From: Brevibacterium permense
GTDB taxonomy: Bacteria > Actinomycetota > Actinomycetes > Actinomycetales > Brevibacteriaceae
Assembly: GCF_013280495.1 (NCBI RefSeq)
Contig: NZ_JABSSX010000004.1
Span: 186,001-250,000, forward strand
Length of the DNA stretch: 64,000 bases
Reading direction: 5' to 3'
Shown: piece after piece, positions 47,051-54,303 of the stretch
How the letters are laid out: each line of letters begins with the position of its first letter
Numbering within the stretch: the stretch's first letter is position 1
Position numbers and translations under genes: made by a program
Notes under the pieces: generated by a model
What the model saw: only the letters and a program-made list of their open reading frames with translations
What the model was told of the DNA's origin: nothing
Database searches by the model: none

Positions 47051-47070
47051 ACTAACCAAGCGGTCGGTAA
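47051..47070 (-). promoter_or_regulatory. PaaR-type operator within the paaZ promoter
   Basis: Plus-strand ACTAACCAAGCGGTCGGTAA. Read on the minus strand the site lies between an ATGACA -35-like element and a TAGTAT/TATATA -10 region, 80 bp before the paaZ ATG. This is the most symmetrical of the four sites (TTACCGACCGCTTGGTTAGT read in the paaZ direction) and would block polymerase when bound. Confidence 0.65.
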
Positions 47071-47096
47071 TTGTCATAAAGAGTTGTCAGAGCAGT

Positions 47097-47270
47097 TCAG
47101 AAACGATCGAGCAGCTCACGCTCCGCTTCGGGATGGATCTCACCGGTGTCCTTGTCCACGACCGGCTCGATGCGCCCCTGCTGCTCCCACTCGGCGGCGA
47201 TGACACCGAGCTCGGCCTCGATGGCTTTTCGACTGACCCCGAAGTGCTCGGTATCGGAGATCTCAGCCAT
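47097..47270 (-). CDS. Small hydrophilic protein of unknown function
   Basis: 57 residues, MAEISDTEHFGVSRKAIEAE...DKDTGEIHPEAERELLDRF, highly charged and without membrane segment. It overlaps the end of the preceding gene by 8 bp, so it is the third member of a coupled kinase-like/YtxH-like/small-protein cluster. Codon use fits the neighbours. I do not recognise the family. Confidence 0.6.
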   Translation of the reverse strand: MAEISDTEHFGVSRKAIEAELGVIAAEWEQQGRIEPVVDKDTGEIHPEAERELLDRF

Positions 47271-47568
47271 GACTGTCCTCCATCGGATCCTCGGCCGAAT
47301 CGCCGGTAATCTTCGCCTTCACCTCATCGCCTACCTTCTTCGATTTCTCACCGACGGCCTTCAGCACCTGTTCCGCCTTGTCCTGGGCGGCCGGAGCCTT
47401 CTCCTTGACCGAGTCTTCGACCTCCGAGACACGGGCCCGGACTCTGGGGTCGCCCCACAAGTCCTGGGCGCATCGCGCGAGCGATTCATAGCTCTGTCGA
47501 CCAGCGCGGGAACCGAGGACGTATCCCACTCCGATGCCGACCGCCAATAGAAGTCTGCCTTTCATCAT
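47263..47568 (-). CDS. Small YtxH-like membrane-associated protein
   Basis: 101 residues: a short hydrophobic N-terminus with glycines (LLLAVGIGVGYVLGSRAGRQSYESL), then a long charged amphipathic region (VEDSVKEKAPAAQDKAEQVLKAVGEKSKKVGDEVKAKI). This is the plan of YtxH-type stress-associated proteins. The first ATG overlaps the upstream stop (ATGATGA), the second (47565) is the alternative start. Confidence 0.68.
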   Translation of the reverse strand: MMKGRLLLAVGIGVGYVLGSRAGRQSYESLARCAQDLWGDPRVRARVSEVEDSVKEKAPAAQDKAEQVLKAVGEKSKKVGDEVKAKITGDSAEDPMEDSHG

Positions 47569-48110
47569 GCCCCTCTTTCTTCTGTTTCACCCTTTGTCAG
47601 ACGCTCCTGCACTGCCGCGAGCACCTCTGCACCCGATGCCTTGCCCGAATCGCTGCTCGTATCGATGCGCACGACCGGTCCGACGTCGAGCGGTGCACTT
47701 CGCCGCCACAGATCGACATCATTCGGATCGTCCTCGTGTATCCCGTGACGGTCTCGGTTCTCGTATCGCTCGACGGCCTCCTCCAGAGGTGCGTCGCACC
47801 ATACTTCGACGACCGCCTCAGCCCTGGCGGTTCGCAGGCCCTCCTTGACACTGTCGAGATCACGTTCGAGAGCCCAGAACGACTCGACCACCACTGTGTA
47901 ATCGACCAGGGATGCCAGCCTCCATGCCACTCTGCCTGCGAGGTCATGGGCTGGACCCCGGGGGAAGCGGTAGTTCACGGAATCGACGAGCCGTTCGAGC
48001 ACCTCGTCGACAGAGAGCAACGGGATGTCCGCGGCCTCGGCGAGATCAGCGGCCAGCGTGGACTTCCCGGAGGCAGGGAGGCCGTTGACCAGGATCACTG
48101 TGCTTGCCAT
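47565..48110 (-). CDS. P-loop kinase-like protein
   Basis: 181 residues. Walker A at the N-terminus: VILVNGLPASGKSTLAADLA; then DEVLERLVDSVNYRFP and VVVESFWALERDLDSV, WCDAPLEEAVERYENRDRHGIHEDD, a lid-like Arg-rich segment. It resembles small AAA/cytidylate- or zeta-toxin-type kinases of unknown substrate. First gene of a three-gene overlapping set that lies between paaZ and the transporter but is unlikely to belong to the pathway. Confidence 0.75.
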   Translation of the reverse strand: MASTVILVNGLPASGKSTLAADLAEAADIPLLSVDEVLERLVDSVNYRFPRGPAHDLAGRVAWRLASLVDYTVVVESFWALERDLDSVKEGLRTARAEAVVEVWCDAPLEEAVERYENRDRHGIHEDDPNDVDLWRRSAPLDVGPVVRIDTSSDSGKASGAEVLAAVQERLTKGETEERGA

Positions 48111-48301
48111 CGTTCGGTCCCTTCCTTGGATTCGCCGCAGAGACGCTCATCGCGCCTGCGCTCTGCTGCACGCGGCAGAGTTGAGCCATTCGGCCACGAT
48201 AACCTCACCGAGCAACGATTCAGAAGCAGGTCGCTGACTCACCGATCTCCACCGCCAACGAGCAGCAGCGGAGGATCGGGCCGGATTCGGCCTTCACGCA
48301 G
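48111..48301. other. Divergent intergenic region, no gene seen
   Basis: With the promoter below, this makes up the 370 bp between the kinase-like gene and the transporter. It has a small hairpin (CTCTGC / GCAGAG with an 8-nt loop, near 48158-48177) and no recognisable protein, RNA gene or remnant in any frame. Confidence 0.5.
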
Positions 48302-48360
48302 GTGACATCGACCACCATCTGCAATATAGTCAGAGGCAATTACTGACCAAGCAGTCAGCT
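48302..48360 (+). promoter_or_regulatory. Transporter promoter with PaaR-type operator
   Basis: GTGACA (48302-48307), 17 bp, TATAGT (48325-48330) is a good sigma-A-type promoter. ACTGACCAAGCAGTCAGCT (48342-48360) lies at +5 to +24 of the expected transcript and repeats ACTGACCAAGC of the paaZ site closely (ACTAACCAAGC). It predicts that the downstream MFS gene belongs to the phenylacetate regulon. Confidence 0.68.
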
Positions 48361-48480
48361 GCGACGGGAGCCCACCCGTCCGCCGCCAGACCCGAGGCAC
48401 CGGCGATCACTCAGAGTCGAGGACCACCGCCTCCGGAGACGGCACCCGGCAAAGTCGCCCAGCAACAGAAGGTTCCGCTC

Positions 48481-49845
48481 ATGTCCGCCACCGCCTCAGG
48501 CCCGGTCGCTCCGAATCCGGCCACCCCACATACGACCACCCGCGAGGAGCGTAAGGTCCTCGCCGGCACTCTCGTCGGCACCACCATCGAGTGGTACGAC
48601 TTCTTCATCTACGCTCAGGCCGCCGGCATCGTCCTCTCCGCCCAGTACTTCGGCCCTTTGGCCGCGGACAATCCGGCGCTCGGTCAGATCATGGCGTGGG
48701 CGTCTCTGGGCATCTCGTTCCTCTTCCGCCCCCTGGGTGCGATCATCGCCGGCCACCTCGGCGATCGGATCGGACGGAAGAAGATGCTCGTGCTCACGCT
48801 CATCCTCATGGGGGCCGCGACCTCGCTCATCGGACTGCTCCCGAACTACGCGATGATCGGTGTCGGCGCCCCGATCCTGCTCACCCTGCTGCGGATCCTC
48901 CAGGGCTTCTCCGCCGGCGGCGAATGGGGTGGGGCCGCGCTGCTGTCGGTCGAGCATGCCCCGATCTCCAAGCGCGGCATCTTCGGTGCGTACCCGCAGA
49001 TCGGCGTGCCGGTCGGCATGATCCTGGCCACCGGTGTGATCTGGGTGCTCACCACAGTCCTCTCCGCCGAACAGTTCGCGAGCTTCGGCTGGCGGATCCC
49101 GTTCCTCTTCTCCGTCGTCCTCGTGTTCGTCGGCTATTACATCCGCCGGCAGGTCGAGGAGTCCCCGGTCTTCGCCGAGCTCGCCGAGCGCAAGGCCGAA
49201 TCCTCGGCTCCGCTGGGCACCCTGTTCAAGAAGAACACGAAGGAAGTCGTCCTCTCCGCGCTCATCTTCATCGGCAACAACGCCGTGGGCTACATGATCA
49301 TCGCGTTCTTCGCCGCCTACGCCTCACGCCCCATCGCCGAGGGCGGTTCCGTTGGCCTCGACCGTGCACCCGTACTGTTGGCGACGACGCTCGCGAGCTT
49401 CGGTTGGCTGGTGTTCACGATGTGGGGCGGTGCACTGTCGGACAAGCTCGGTCGCGTGCGCACCTTCCAGATCGGGTACGTCCTGCTCATCGTGTGGCTC
49501 ATCCCGACCTTCCTCATGATCGACATGGCCAACATCTGGATGTACGGCATCGGCATCTTCGTCCTCACCGTCGGCATGGGCCTGTCGTATGGCCCGATGT
49601 CGGCGATGTATGCGGAGATGTTCCCTGTCGAGGTCCGCTACTCGGGCGTCTCGATCGGCTACGCGCTCGGTGCGATCCTCGGCGGCGCCTTCGCCCCGAC
49701 CATCGCCGAGACCCTGCTCGCCGAGACCGGAAAATCGATCTCGATCGCGATCTACATGATCATCGTGTGCATCATCTCGCTCATCGGCGTCAGCCTCGTC
49801 AAGGAGACCAAAGGCAACGACCTCGGCCTGACGAAGCACCACTGA
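48481..49845 (+). CDS. MFS metabolite:proton symporter, candidate phenylacetate importer
   Basis: 454 residues, about twelve hydrophobic segments. MHS family: LVGTTIEWYDFFIYAQAAGIVL at TM1, FLFRPLGAIIAGHLGDRIGRKKMLVLTLILMG, LLRILQGFSAGGEWGGAALLSVEH, then YIRRQVEESPVFAELAERKAES and AMYAEMFPVEVRYSGVSIGYALGAILGG. It is intact, unlike the MHS gene at 17.1 kb. Related proteins carry aromatic acids, dicarboxylates and betaines. The operator in its promoter and its location make phenylacetate or a related aromatic acid the first guess. Confidence 0.85.
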   Translation: MSATASGPVAPNPATPHTTTREERKVLAGTLVGTTIEWYDFFIYAQAAGIVLSAQYFGPLAADNPALGQIMAWASLGISFLFRPLGAIIAGHLGDRIGRKKMLVLTLILMGAATSLIGLLPNYAMIGVGAPILLTLLRILQGFSAGGEWGGAALLSVEHAPISKRGIFGAYPQIGVPVGMILATGVIWVLTTVLSAEQFASFGWRIPFLFSVVLVFVGYYIRRQVEESPVFAELAERKAESSAPLGTLFKKNTKEVVLSALIFIGNNAVGYMIIAFFAAYASRPIAEGGSVGLDRAPVLLATTLASFGWLVFTMWGGALSDKLGRVRTFQIGYVLLIVWLIPTFLMIDMANIWMYGIGIFVLTVGMGLSYGPMSAMYAEMFPVEVRYSGVSIGYALGAILGGAFAPTIAETLLAETGKSISIAIYMIIVCIISLIGVSLVKETKGNDLGLTKHH

Positions 49846-49889
49846 GACTGCAGCGAACCCCCGGTTCGTCACCTGCGCCTCGATTTCCT

Positions 49890-49935
49890 GGTCGATCCAC
49901 GGTGATTCCTCGGCCTGAAACGCCGTGGATCGACC
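49890..49935. repeat. Palindromic repeat family B, copy 3
   Basis: Perfect 13-bp arms GGTCGATCCACGG (49890-49902) and CCGTGGATCGACC (49923-49935), 20-nt loop. Flank GTCACCTGCG lies 21 bp before the left arm. It sits 45 bp after the transporter stop and before a gene on the same strand. The arms differ from copies 1 and 2 yet remain fully complementary. Confidence 0.8.
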
Positions 49936-49990
49936 CAACAATCCACCGAGGCGGCGCACCCACTCAGCAGCTCTCGCATAGGCTGATGAG

Positions 49991-51007
49991 ATGACTGCAC
50001 CGACCCCTTCTGAGCTGACGTATCCCGACATCGAAGCCGCGGCCGCCCGGATCGCCGGACGGGTGCGGCCGGTCACCGTAGCCTCGGCACAGCCGGGCAC
50101 CCTCGCCGAGACTGCCTCCCCCACCGCGGCCACGTGGAGCTCCGGTCCTGCCGAGGACCCGAACGCATCCGGCCTGCTCTTCGCCCTCGAGTTCATGCAG
50201 TACACGGGCACGTTCAAGGCTCGCGGTGCGCAGAATTTCATCCGCGCTCATCTCGAAGCGGGCACCTTTCCCGAAGCAGGGGTGACGATCGCCTCGGGCG
50301 GGAACGCGGGCCTCGCCTGCGCATGGGCGGCCCGTGCCGCCGGCGTGCCCGCCACGGTGTTCCTCCCTGCGAATGCCCCAGAGGTCAAGGTGGAGCGTCT
50401 GCGCTCCTATGGCGCCGAGGTGGTGCTGACCGGTCACGAATTCGCCGAGGCGGCCGCAGCCTGCCGCGATTTCGTCGCCTCATCGGGGGCGTTGGCCTCG
50501 CACGCGTATGACCATCCGCTCATCGCCGCCGGCGCGGGCACTCTGATGACCGAGATCCTGGCGCAGGTTCCCGACCTCGACACGGTCGTCGTCTCCGTCG
50601 GCGGAGGCGGACTGTTCGCTGGGGTCGCGACGGCTGCGACCTATCACGGAGTGCGCACCGTGGCGGTCGAACCGCAGAGCTGTCGCGCCCTCAATGCCGC
50701 GATCGAAGCAGACGAGCCCGTTGATGTCACTGTCGATTCGGTGGCATCGGATTCCCTCGGCGCCCGTCGGGCCACACCGCTGGCACTGTCTGCGGCACGG
50801 TCGGATCTGGTCACCTCGGTGCTGGTGAGCGATGAGGCGATCGTCGGTGCCCGGCAGCACCTGTGGGACGAACACCGGTTGGCGGTCGAACATGCGGCGG
50901 CCACGGCACTGGCGGGAGTTCACGGTTCGGGCGGATATGTGCCGGCCGAGGGCGAAAAGGTCTGCGTCGTCCTCTGCGGGGCGAACACGAGCCTCGGCGA
51001 TCTCTGA
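49991..51007 (+). CDS. PLP-dependent serine/threonine ammonia-lyase family protein
   Basis: 338 residues, fold type II. The PLP lysine is in YTGTFKARGAQNF, the phosphate-binding/amide loop in TIASGGNAGLACAWAARAAGVPATVFLP, the glycine-rich phosphate cup in VVVSVGGGGLFAGVATAA. C-terminal VCVVLCGANTSLGDL completes the fold. No ACT regulatory domain, so it is the short catabolic type. It deaminates threonine, serine or a related hydroxy-amino acid. TAGGCT (49979-49984) lies six bases before the ATG and there is no ribosome-binding site, so it is probably leaderless. The segment FAEAAAA contains a GCCGAGGCGG copy. Confidence 0.86.
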   Translation: MTAPTPSELTYPDIEAAAARIAGRVRPVTVASAQPGTLAETASPTAATWSSGPAEDPNASGLLFALEFMQYTGTFKARGAQNFIRAHLEAGTFPEAGVTIASGGNAGLACAWAARAAGVPATVFLPANAPEVKVERLRSYGAEVVLTGHEFAEAAAACRDFVASSGALASHAYDHPLIAAGAGTLMTEILAQVPDLDTVVVSVGGGGLFAGVATAATYHGVRTVAVEPQSCRALNAAIEADEPVDVTVDSVASDSLGARRATPLALSAARSDLVTSVLVSDEAIVGARQHLWDEHRLAVEHAAATALAGVHGSGGYVPAEGEKVCVVLCGANTSLGDL

Positions 51008-51015
51008 GCCGCACG

Positions 51016-51079
51016 ATCAGCGCGGTCGGTCGCGGTCAGCGCAGTCGAGCGCCGGAAATCAGCGCGTTCGGTCGCGGTC
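51016..51079. repeat. 22-bp direct repeat at the end of the small membrane gene
   Basis: ATCAGCGCG(G/T)TCGGTCGCGGTC occurs at 51016-51037 and 51058-51079 with one mismatch, 42 bp apart. The second copy encodes the last residues (RDRDRTR) and stop of the minus-strand small gene, so the first looks like a duplicated 3' end. Confidence 0.7.
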
Positions 51080-51244
51080 CTTCGACTTCAGCGAGGCCTT
51101 GATGAGGCCGAAGATCGCGAGCGCCACGACGACGGTGATGATGGCCTTGACGAGGAACCACGCAATGGAGAACGCGACGTTGACCACCCACCACGCGATG
51201 ATGATGGCGATGATCGCGCCGATGATGCTCCACACGGTACTCAT
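51059..51244 (-). CDS. Small two-helix membrane protein of unknown function
   Basis: 61 residues from MSTVWSIIGAIIAIIIAWWVV; two hydrophobic segments (to VNVAF, and WFLVKAIITVVVALAIFGLIKA) and a basic tail KSKDRDRTR. An ATG two codons earlier lies only one base after GAGG, so the second ATG is preferred. It resembles small membrane proteins of unknown role found widely in actinobacteria. Confidence 0.7.
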   Translation of the reverse strand: MSTVWSIIGAIIAIIIAWWVVNVAFSIAWFLVKAIITVVVALAIFGLIKASLKSKDRDRTR

Positions 51245-51313
51245 CTTCATGCCTCAAGCCTAGGCCCGAGTGCTGAACCGTGCAATGACGGCGGTCACCA
51301 TCTCAGCCGATCT

Positions 51314-52129
51314 TCAGCCGACCGACGCGACCGACGAACCGGTGGCCCGCACCGCGCGGGCGGACCAGCGGCGGTCAGCGAAGCCCACCTCGATCGGATG
51401 GTCGAAGGCGGCGGAGACCTGCTCGGAGGTGAGCACCTCGGCGATGGGGCCCGCCGCTGCCAGCCGTCCGTCGGAGATGAGCGCGGCGTGAGTGGTGGTC
51501 TCGGGGATCTCCTCGAGATCATGCGTGACCAGCAGCGTCGACAGCTCCGGCGAGCGCAGCGACAGCGCGTCGATGGTCTCGAGCAGCTGTTCGCGGGCGG
51601 CGACGTCGAGGCCTGTCGTCGGTTCGTCGAAGAGCAGCAGCTGCGGATCGGCGACGAGTGCACGCGCCACGAGAGCACGGCCCCGCTCCCCCTGTGACAG
51701 CACCTTCCATCCGGCGTCGGCGCGGGAATCCAGGCCCACCACGGCGATGTGGGCATCGGCCTTCGCGATATCGGCAGGTGCGGGCTCCCAGCGCATGGGG
51801 CGTTCGACGGTGCCGGTCAGTCCGGTGAGCACGACCTCGCGCACGGTGAGGTTCGAACGCAGCGGATGGCGCGGGTTCACATGCCCGATGAGCTGGCGAA
51901 GGGCGGCGAGTTCGACCCGGCCCATGCGAGATCCGAGGATGTCGACGGTGCCCGAGGTCGGAAACACCTGCGCCGAGGCGAAGCTCAGCAGCGTGGACTT
52001 CCCCGCCCCGTTCGGCCCGATGAGCACCCAGTGTTCTCCGGCACCGATGCGCAGGTCGATGCCGTGGAGGATCTGCGTCTGCCCACGTCGGAACGTCACA
52101 TCGGCAATGTCGAGGACGGTCTCGGCCAC
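51314..52129 (-). CDS. ABC transporter ATP-binding protein (stand-alone)
   Basis: 271 residues from GTG 52129, six bases after GAGAGGTGAG; the larger open frame upstream is antisense to the iclR gene. Walker A LIGPNGAGKSTLLSF, Q-loop region LIGHVNP, signature LSQGERGRALVARAL, Walker B PQLLLFDEPTTGLD, switch His in LLVTHDLEEIPE. ModF-like stand-alone ATPases look similar. No permease or binding protein gene is adjacent, so its partners are elsewhere or it is a non-transport ATPase. Confidence 0.86.
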   Translation of the reverse strand: MAETVLDIADVTFRRGQTQILHGIDLRIGAGEHWVLIGPNGAGKSTLLSFASAQVFPTSGTVDILGSRMGRVELAALRQLIGHVNPRHPLRSNLTVREVVLTGLTGTVERPMRWEPAPADIAKADAHIAVVGLDSRADAGWKVLSQGERGRALVARALVADPQLLLFDEPTTGLDVAAREQLLETIDALSLRSPELSTLLVTHDLEEIPETTTHAALISDGRLAAAGPIAEVLTSEQVSAAFDHPIEVGFADRRWSARAVRATGSSVASVG

Positions 52130-52267
52130 GTCTAACTCACCTCTCAAGATCGACGGCCCCACCGTCCGATGGGGCCGATCCGATTCTAGGACCCACCTCG
52201 CCGAGGCGGCTCCCACCCTGAGATTCCGACGTTTCGCATCGTGGATCAGGAGTTCGACCCTCTGCCG

Positions 52268-52312
52268 CGGTCTCGTCAGTGCGGTCTCGTCAGTGCAGCG
52301 TCGGGCCATAAT
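52268..52312 (+). promoter_or_regulatory. iclR promoter with a 14-bp tandem duplication
   Basis: CGGTCTCGTCAGTG occurs twice head to tail (52268-52281, 52282-52295). Twelve bases later CATAAT (52307-52312) is a good -10 that ends six bases before the iclR ATG. The tandem unit may be a duplicated operator or a simple slippage product. Confidence 0.55.
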
Positions 52313-52318
52313 GGAGAC

Positions 52319-53242
52319 ATGCACGATGCCGCCGACCCGAACGAGGACCTCCGCGAAGAATATCGCATCAAGATGCGCGGTCGGCTGCTGCGCCGGTCCG
52401 CTTCGTTCAATGTCGCCCACGCCGTCGACAGCCTCGAACCGGGCACCGGCGCTCAGAGCATCCAACGCGCACTGACGCTGCTCAACCTCGTCGGGCTCAT
52501 CGCCGGGGAGCGGCGCGAGGGCGCGAGCCTGTCCGAGCTCGCCTCGATCAGCGGCCGCCCTAAAGCCAGCGTCCACCGCATGCTGCAGGCGCTCATCGCC
52601 ATGGGATACGTCGAACGCCTCGAAGAGGGCGGGTATCGCCTCGGCGTGCAATCGCAGATCCTCGGCCAGCTGGCCCAGAAATCAGTGGATCCGCTGGTCA
52701 CGGAGTCCGAGTCAAGTCTGCTGCGCCTGGCCGAACTCAGCCAGGACACCGTGTTCCTCACTCTGCGCACGGGCAGCTATTCGATCTGCGCCCGCCGTGA
52801 GGAGGGCTTCGGTGAGATCTTCAACAACGCCCTGTCCGTGGGCGACCGACACCCGCTGGGCATCGGCGCCGGATCGCTGGCGATCCTCTCCGAGCTCTCC
52901 CCCGCCGAGGTGGACGCCCAGTTCGAGGCCAACGCCGAGATACTGGCCGAACGGTACCCGAAGGTCTCGGTCCCGCACCTGCGCGACATCATCGACCAGG
53001 CCCGCATCGACGGCTTCGTCCACAACCCGGGCCTCTTCGCCAAGGGGTCGTGGGCGGTCGCGGTTCCGCTGCGCATCCGCGGCTCCCGCCCACGTGCGGC
53101 ACTGTCGATCGCCTCGATCGCCGACCGTGTCACCGGTTCCCGGGTCGAGCGCCTCGTCGCTCTGCTGCGCCGGGAGGCGAAGGCCATCGCCGAGGCGCTC
53201 AGCTCGCAGACCGACCTCACCCCGGACTCCGGCGACCTCTGA
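52319..53242 (+). CDS. IclR-family transcriptional regulator
   Basis: 307 residues from MHDAADPNEDLREEY, the ATG placed by the -10 element for a leaderless mRNA. A 50-residue leader precedes the winged helix-turn-helix: GAQSIQRALTLLNLVGLIAG, GASLSELASISGRPKASVHRMLQALIAMGYVER. The effector-binding domain starts near residue 130 (PLVTESESSLLRLAELSQDTVFLT) and has HPLGIGAGSLAILSEL and IDGFVHNPGLFAKGSWAVAVPLR. The adjacent genes do not reveal its target. Confidence 0.86.
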   Translation: MHDAADPNEDLREEYRIKMRGRLLRRSASFNVAHAVDSLEPGTGAQSIQRALTLLNLVGLIAGERREGASLSELASISGRPKASVHRMLQALIAMGYVERLEEGGYRLGVQSQILGQLAQKSVDPLVTESESSLLRLAELSQDTVFLTLRTGSYSICARREEGFGEIFNNALSVGDRHPLGIGAGSLAILSELSPAEVDAQFEANAEILAERYPKVSVPHLRDIIDQARIDGFVHNPGLFAKGSWAVAVPLRIRGSRPRAALSIASIADRVTGSRVERLVALLRREAKAIAEALSSQTDLTPDSGDL

Positions 53243-53314
53243 GGCGAGCGCCGACGCAATCGGCTGAGGCCTCCTTCACCCCGCCGAGGCCGCTTCGCCC
53301 AGCCGGGGCCCCTC

Positions 53315-54229
53315 TCACCCGGCCGAAGCGGCCCCGCGTTCGGCCGCCACCGAGCTGAGTACCTCGCCCATCCACCCCACGGCCGCCGGGTTCGACCCCG
53401 AGCGGGTGACGAACGAGACCCGACGCTGCCCGAGGTCCTGCTTCGCAGGCCGGACGACGACGTCGAAGTCCGTGTCGACGGCGGCTTCGGTGGTCAGCGC
53501 ACAGCCGAGTCCCTCGGCGACGAGACCGTGGATCATGTAGAGGTCATCGCTGCGCATGACCTCGCGCACCTCTCGGCCGAGGGAGCGGTACAGCCGCCTG
53601 AGGACGCGCACGGAGGCCTCGGATTCGCTGTGGCTGCACACCCAGTCGATCTCGCCCATCTGCTCGAAGTCGAGGACCTCGTGGGCGGCGAGTTCGCCGT
53701 CGCGGGCGACCATGACCCGGTAGGGCTCGTCAAGGAGGGTGCGCAGGCGCAGTTCGGGCCCGGCGAATTCGGGCAGTTCGGGAATGTCATAGATGAGTCC
53801 GGCATGGACCTCGCCGCTGTGAAGCAATCGGATCACTTCGCTGGGTTCGGCCTCGACGACTTCGACCCGGACGTCTCTGCTGTGTCTCAGTTCGGCGATC
53901 GCGGCCGGCAGCAGTCGTGAGCCGATCGAGGAGAACGACCCGATCCGCAACGTCACCACACCCGCGTCCCGCTGAGCAGTCACGAGCTGTTCGGCGCGAT
54001 CGATGCGCGCGAGCACGGGAGCGATCTCCTCGGCAAAGGATTCGCCCAAGGGCGTCAGACGCGTTCCGCTGCGGGACCGGTCGACGAGCCTGATCCGGAG
54101 GTGGGATTCGAGGGTGCGCAGATGATGGGTCACGGTCGGGACTCCGTGGTCGAGCACCTCGGCGGCCCGGTTGAGACTCCCCTCGTCACGGATCGCCAGC
54201 AGGACCCGGAACTGCTGCAGATTCATCAT
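53315..54229 (-). CDS. LysR-family transcriptional regulator
   Basis: 304 residues (ATG at 54229 or 54226). Helix-turn-helix: MNLQQFRVLLAIRDEGSLNRAAEVLDHGVPTVTHHLRTLESHLRIRLVDRS. The effector domain begins near residue 95 (TLRIGSFSSIGSRLLPAAIAEL). It diverges from a PLP decarboxylase gene with a 74-bp shared region that contains a dyad, so that gene is the natural target. Confidence 0.86.
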   Translation of the reverse strand: MMNLQQFRVLLAIRDEGSLNRAAEVLDHGVPTVTHHLRTLESHLRIRLVDRSRSGTRLTPLGESFAEEIAPVLARIDRAEQLVTAQRDAGVVTLRIGSFSSIGSRLLPAAIAELRHSRDVRVEVVEAEPSEVIRLLHSGEVHAGLIYDIPELPEFAGPELRLRTLLDEPYRVMVARDGELAAHEVLDFEQMGEIDWVCSHSESEASVRVLRRLYRSLGREVREVMRSDDLYMIHGLVAEGLGCALTTEAAVDTDFDVVVRPAKQDLGQRRVSFVTRSGSNPAAVGWMGEVLSSVAAERGAASAG

Positions 54230-54231
54230 GG

Positions 54232-54296
54232 CATAGAGACTATGTCACTGAAGTCGAAATCTTGCTATATCGTAGGTCGACCGGAGTGCCTAGTGT
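54232..54296 (+). promoter_or_regulatory. Divergent lysR/decarboxylase promoter region
   Basis: CATAG-AGA-CTATG (54232-54244) is a perfect dyad just upstream of lysR. TAGTGT (54291-54296) lies seven bases before the decarboxylase ATG and is a fair -10 for a leaderless transcript. The remaining 45 bp are AT-rich compared with the flanks. Confidence 0.5.
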
Positions 54297-54303
54297 GGGC
54301 CGT

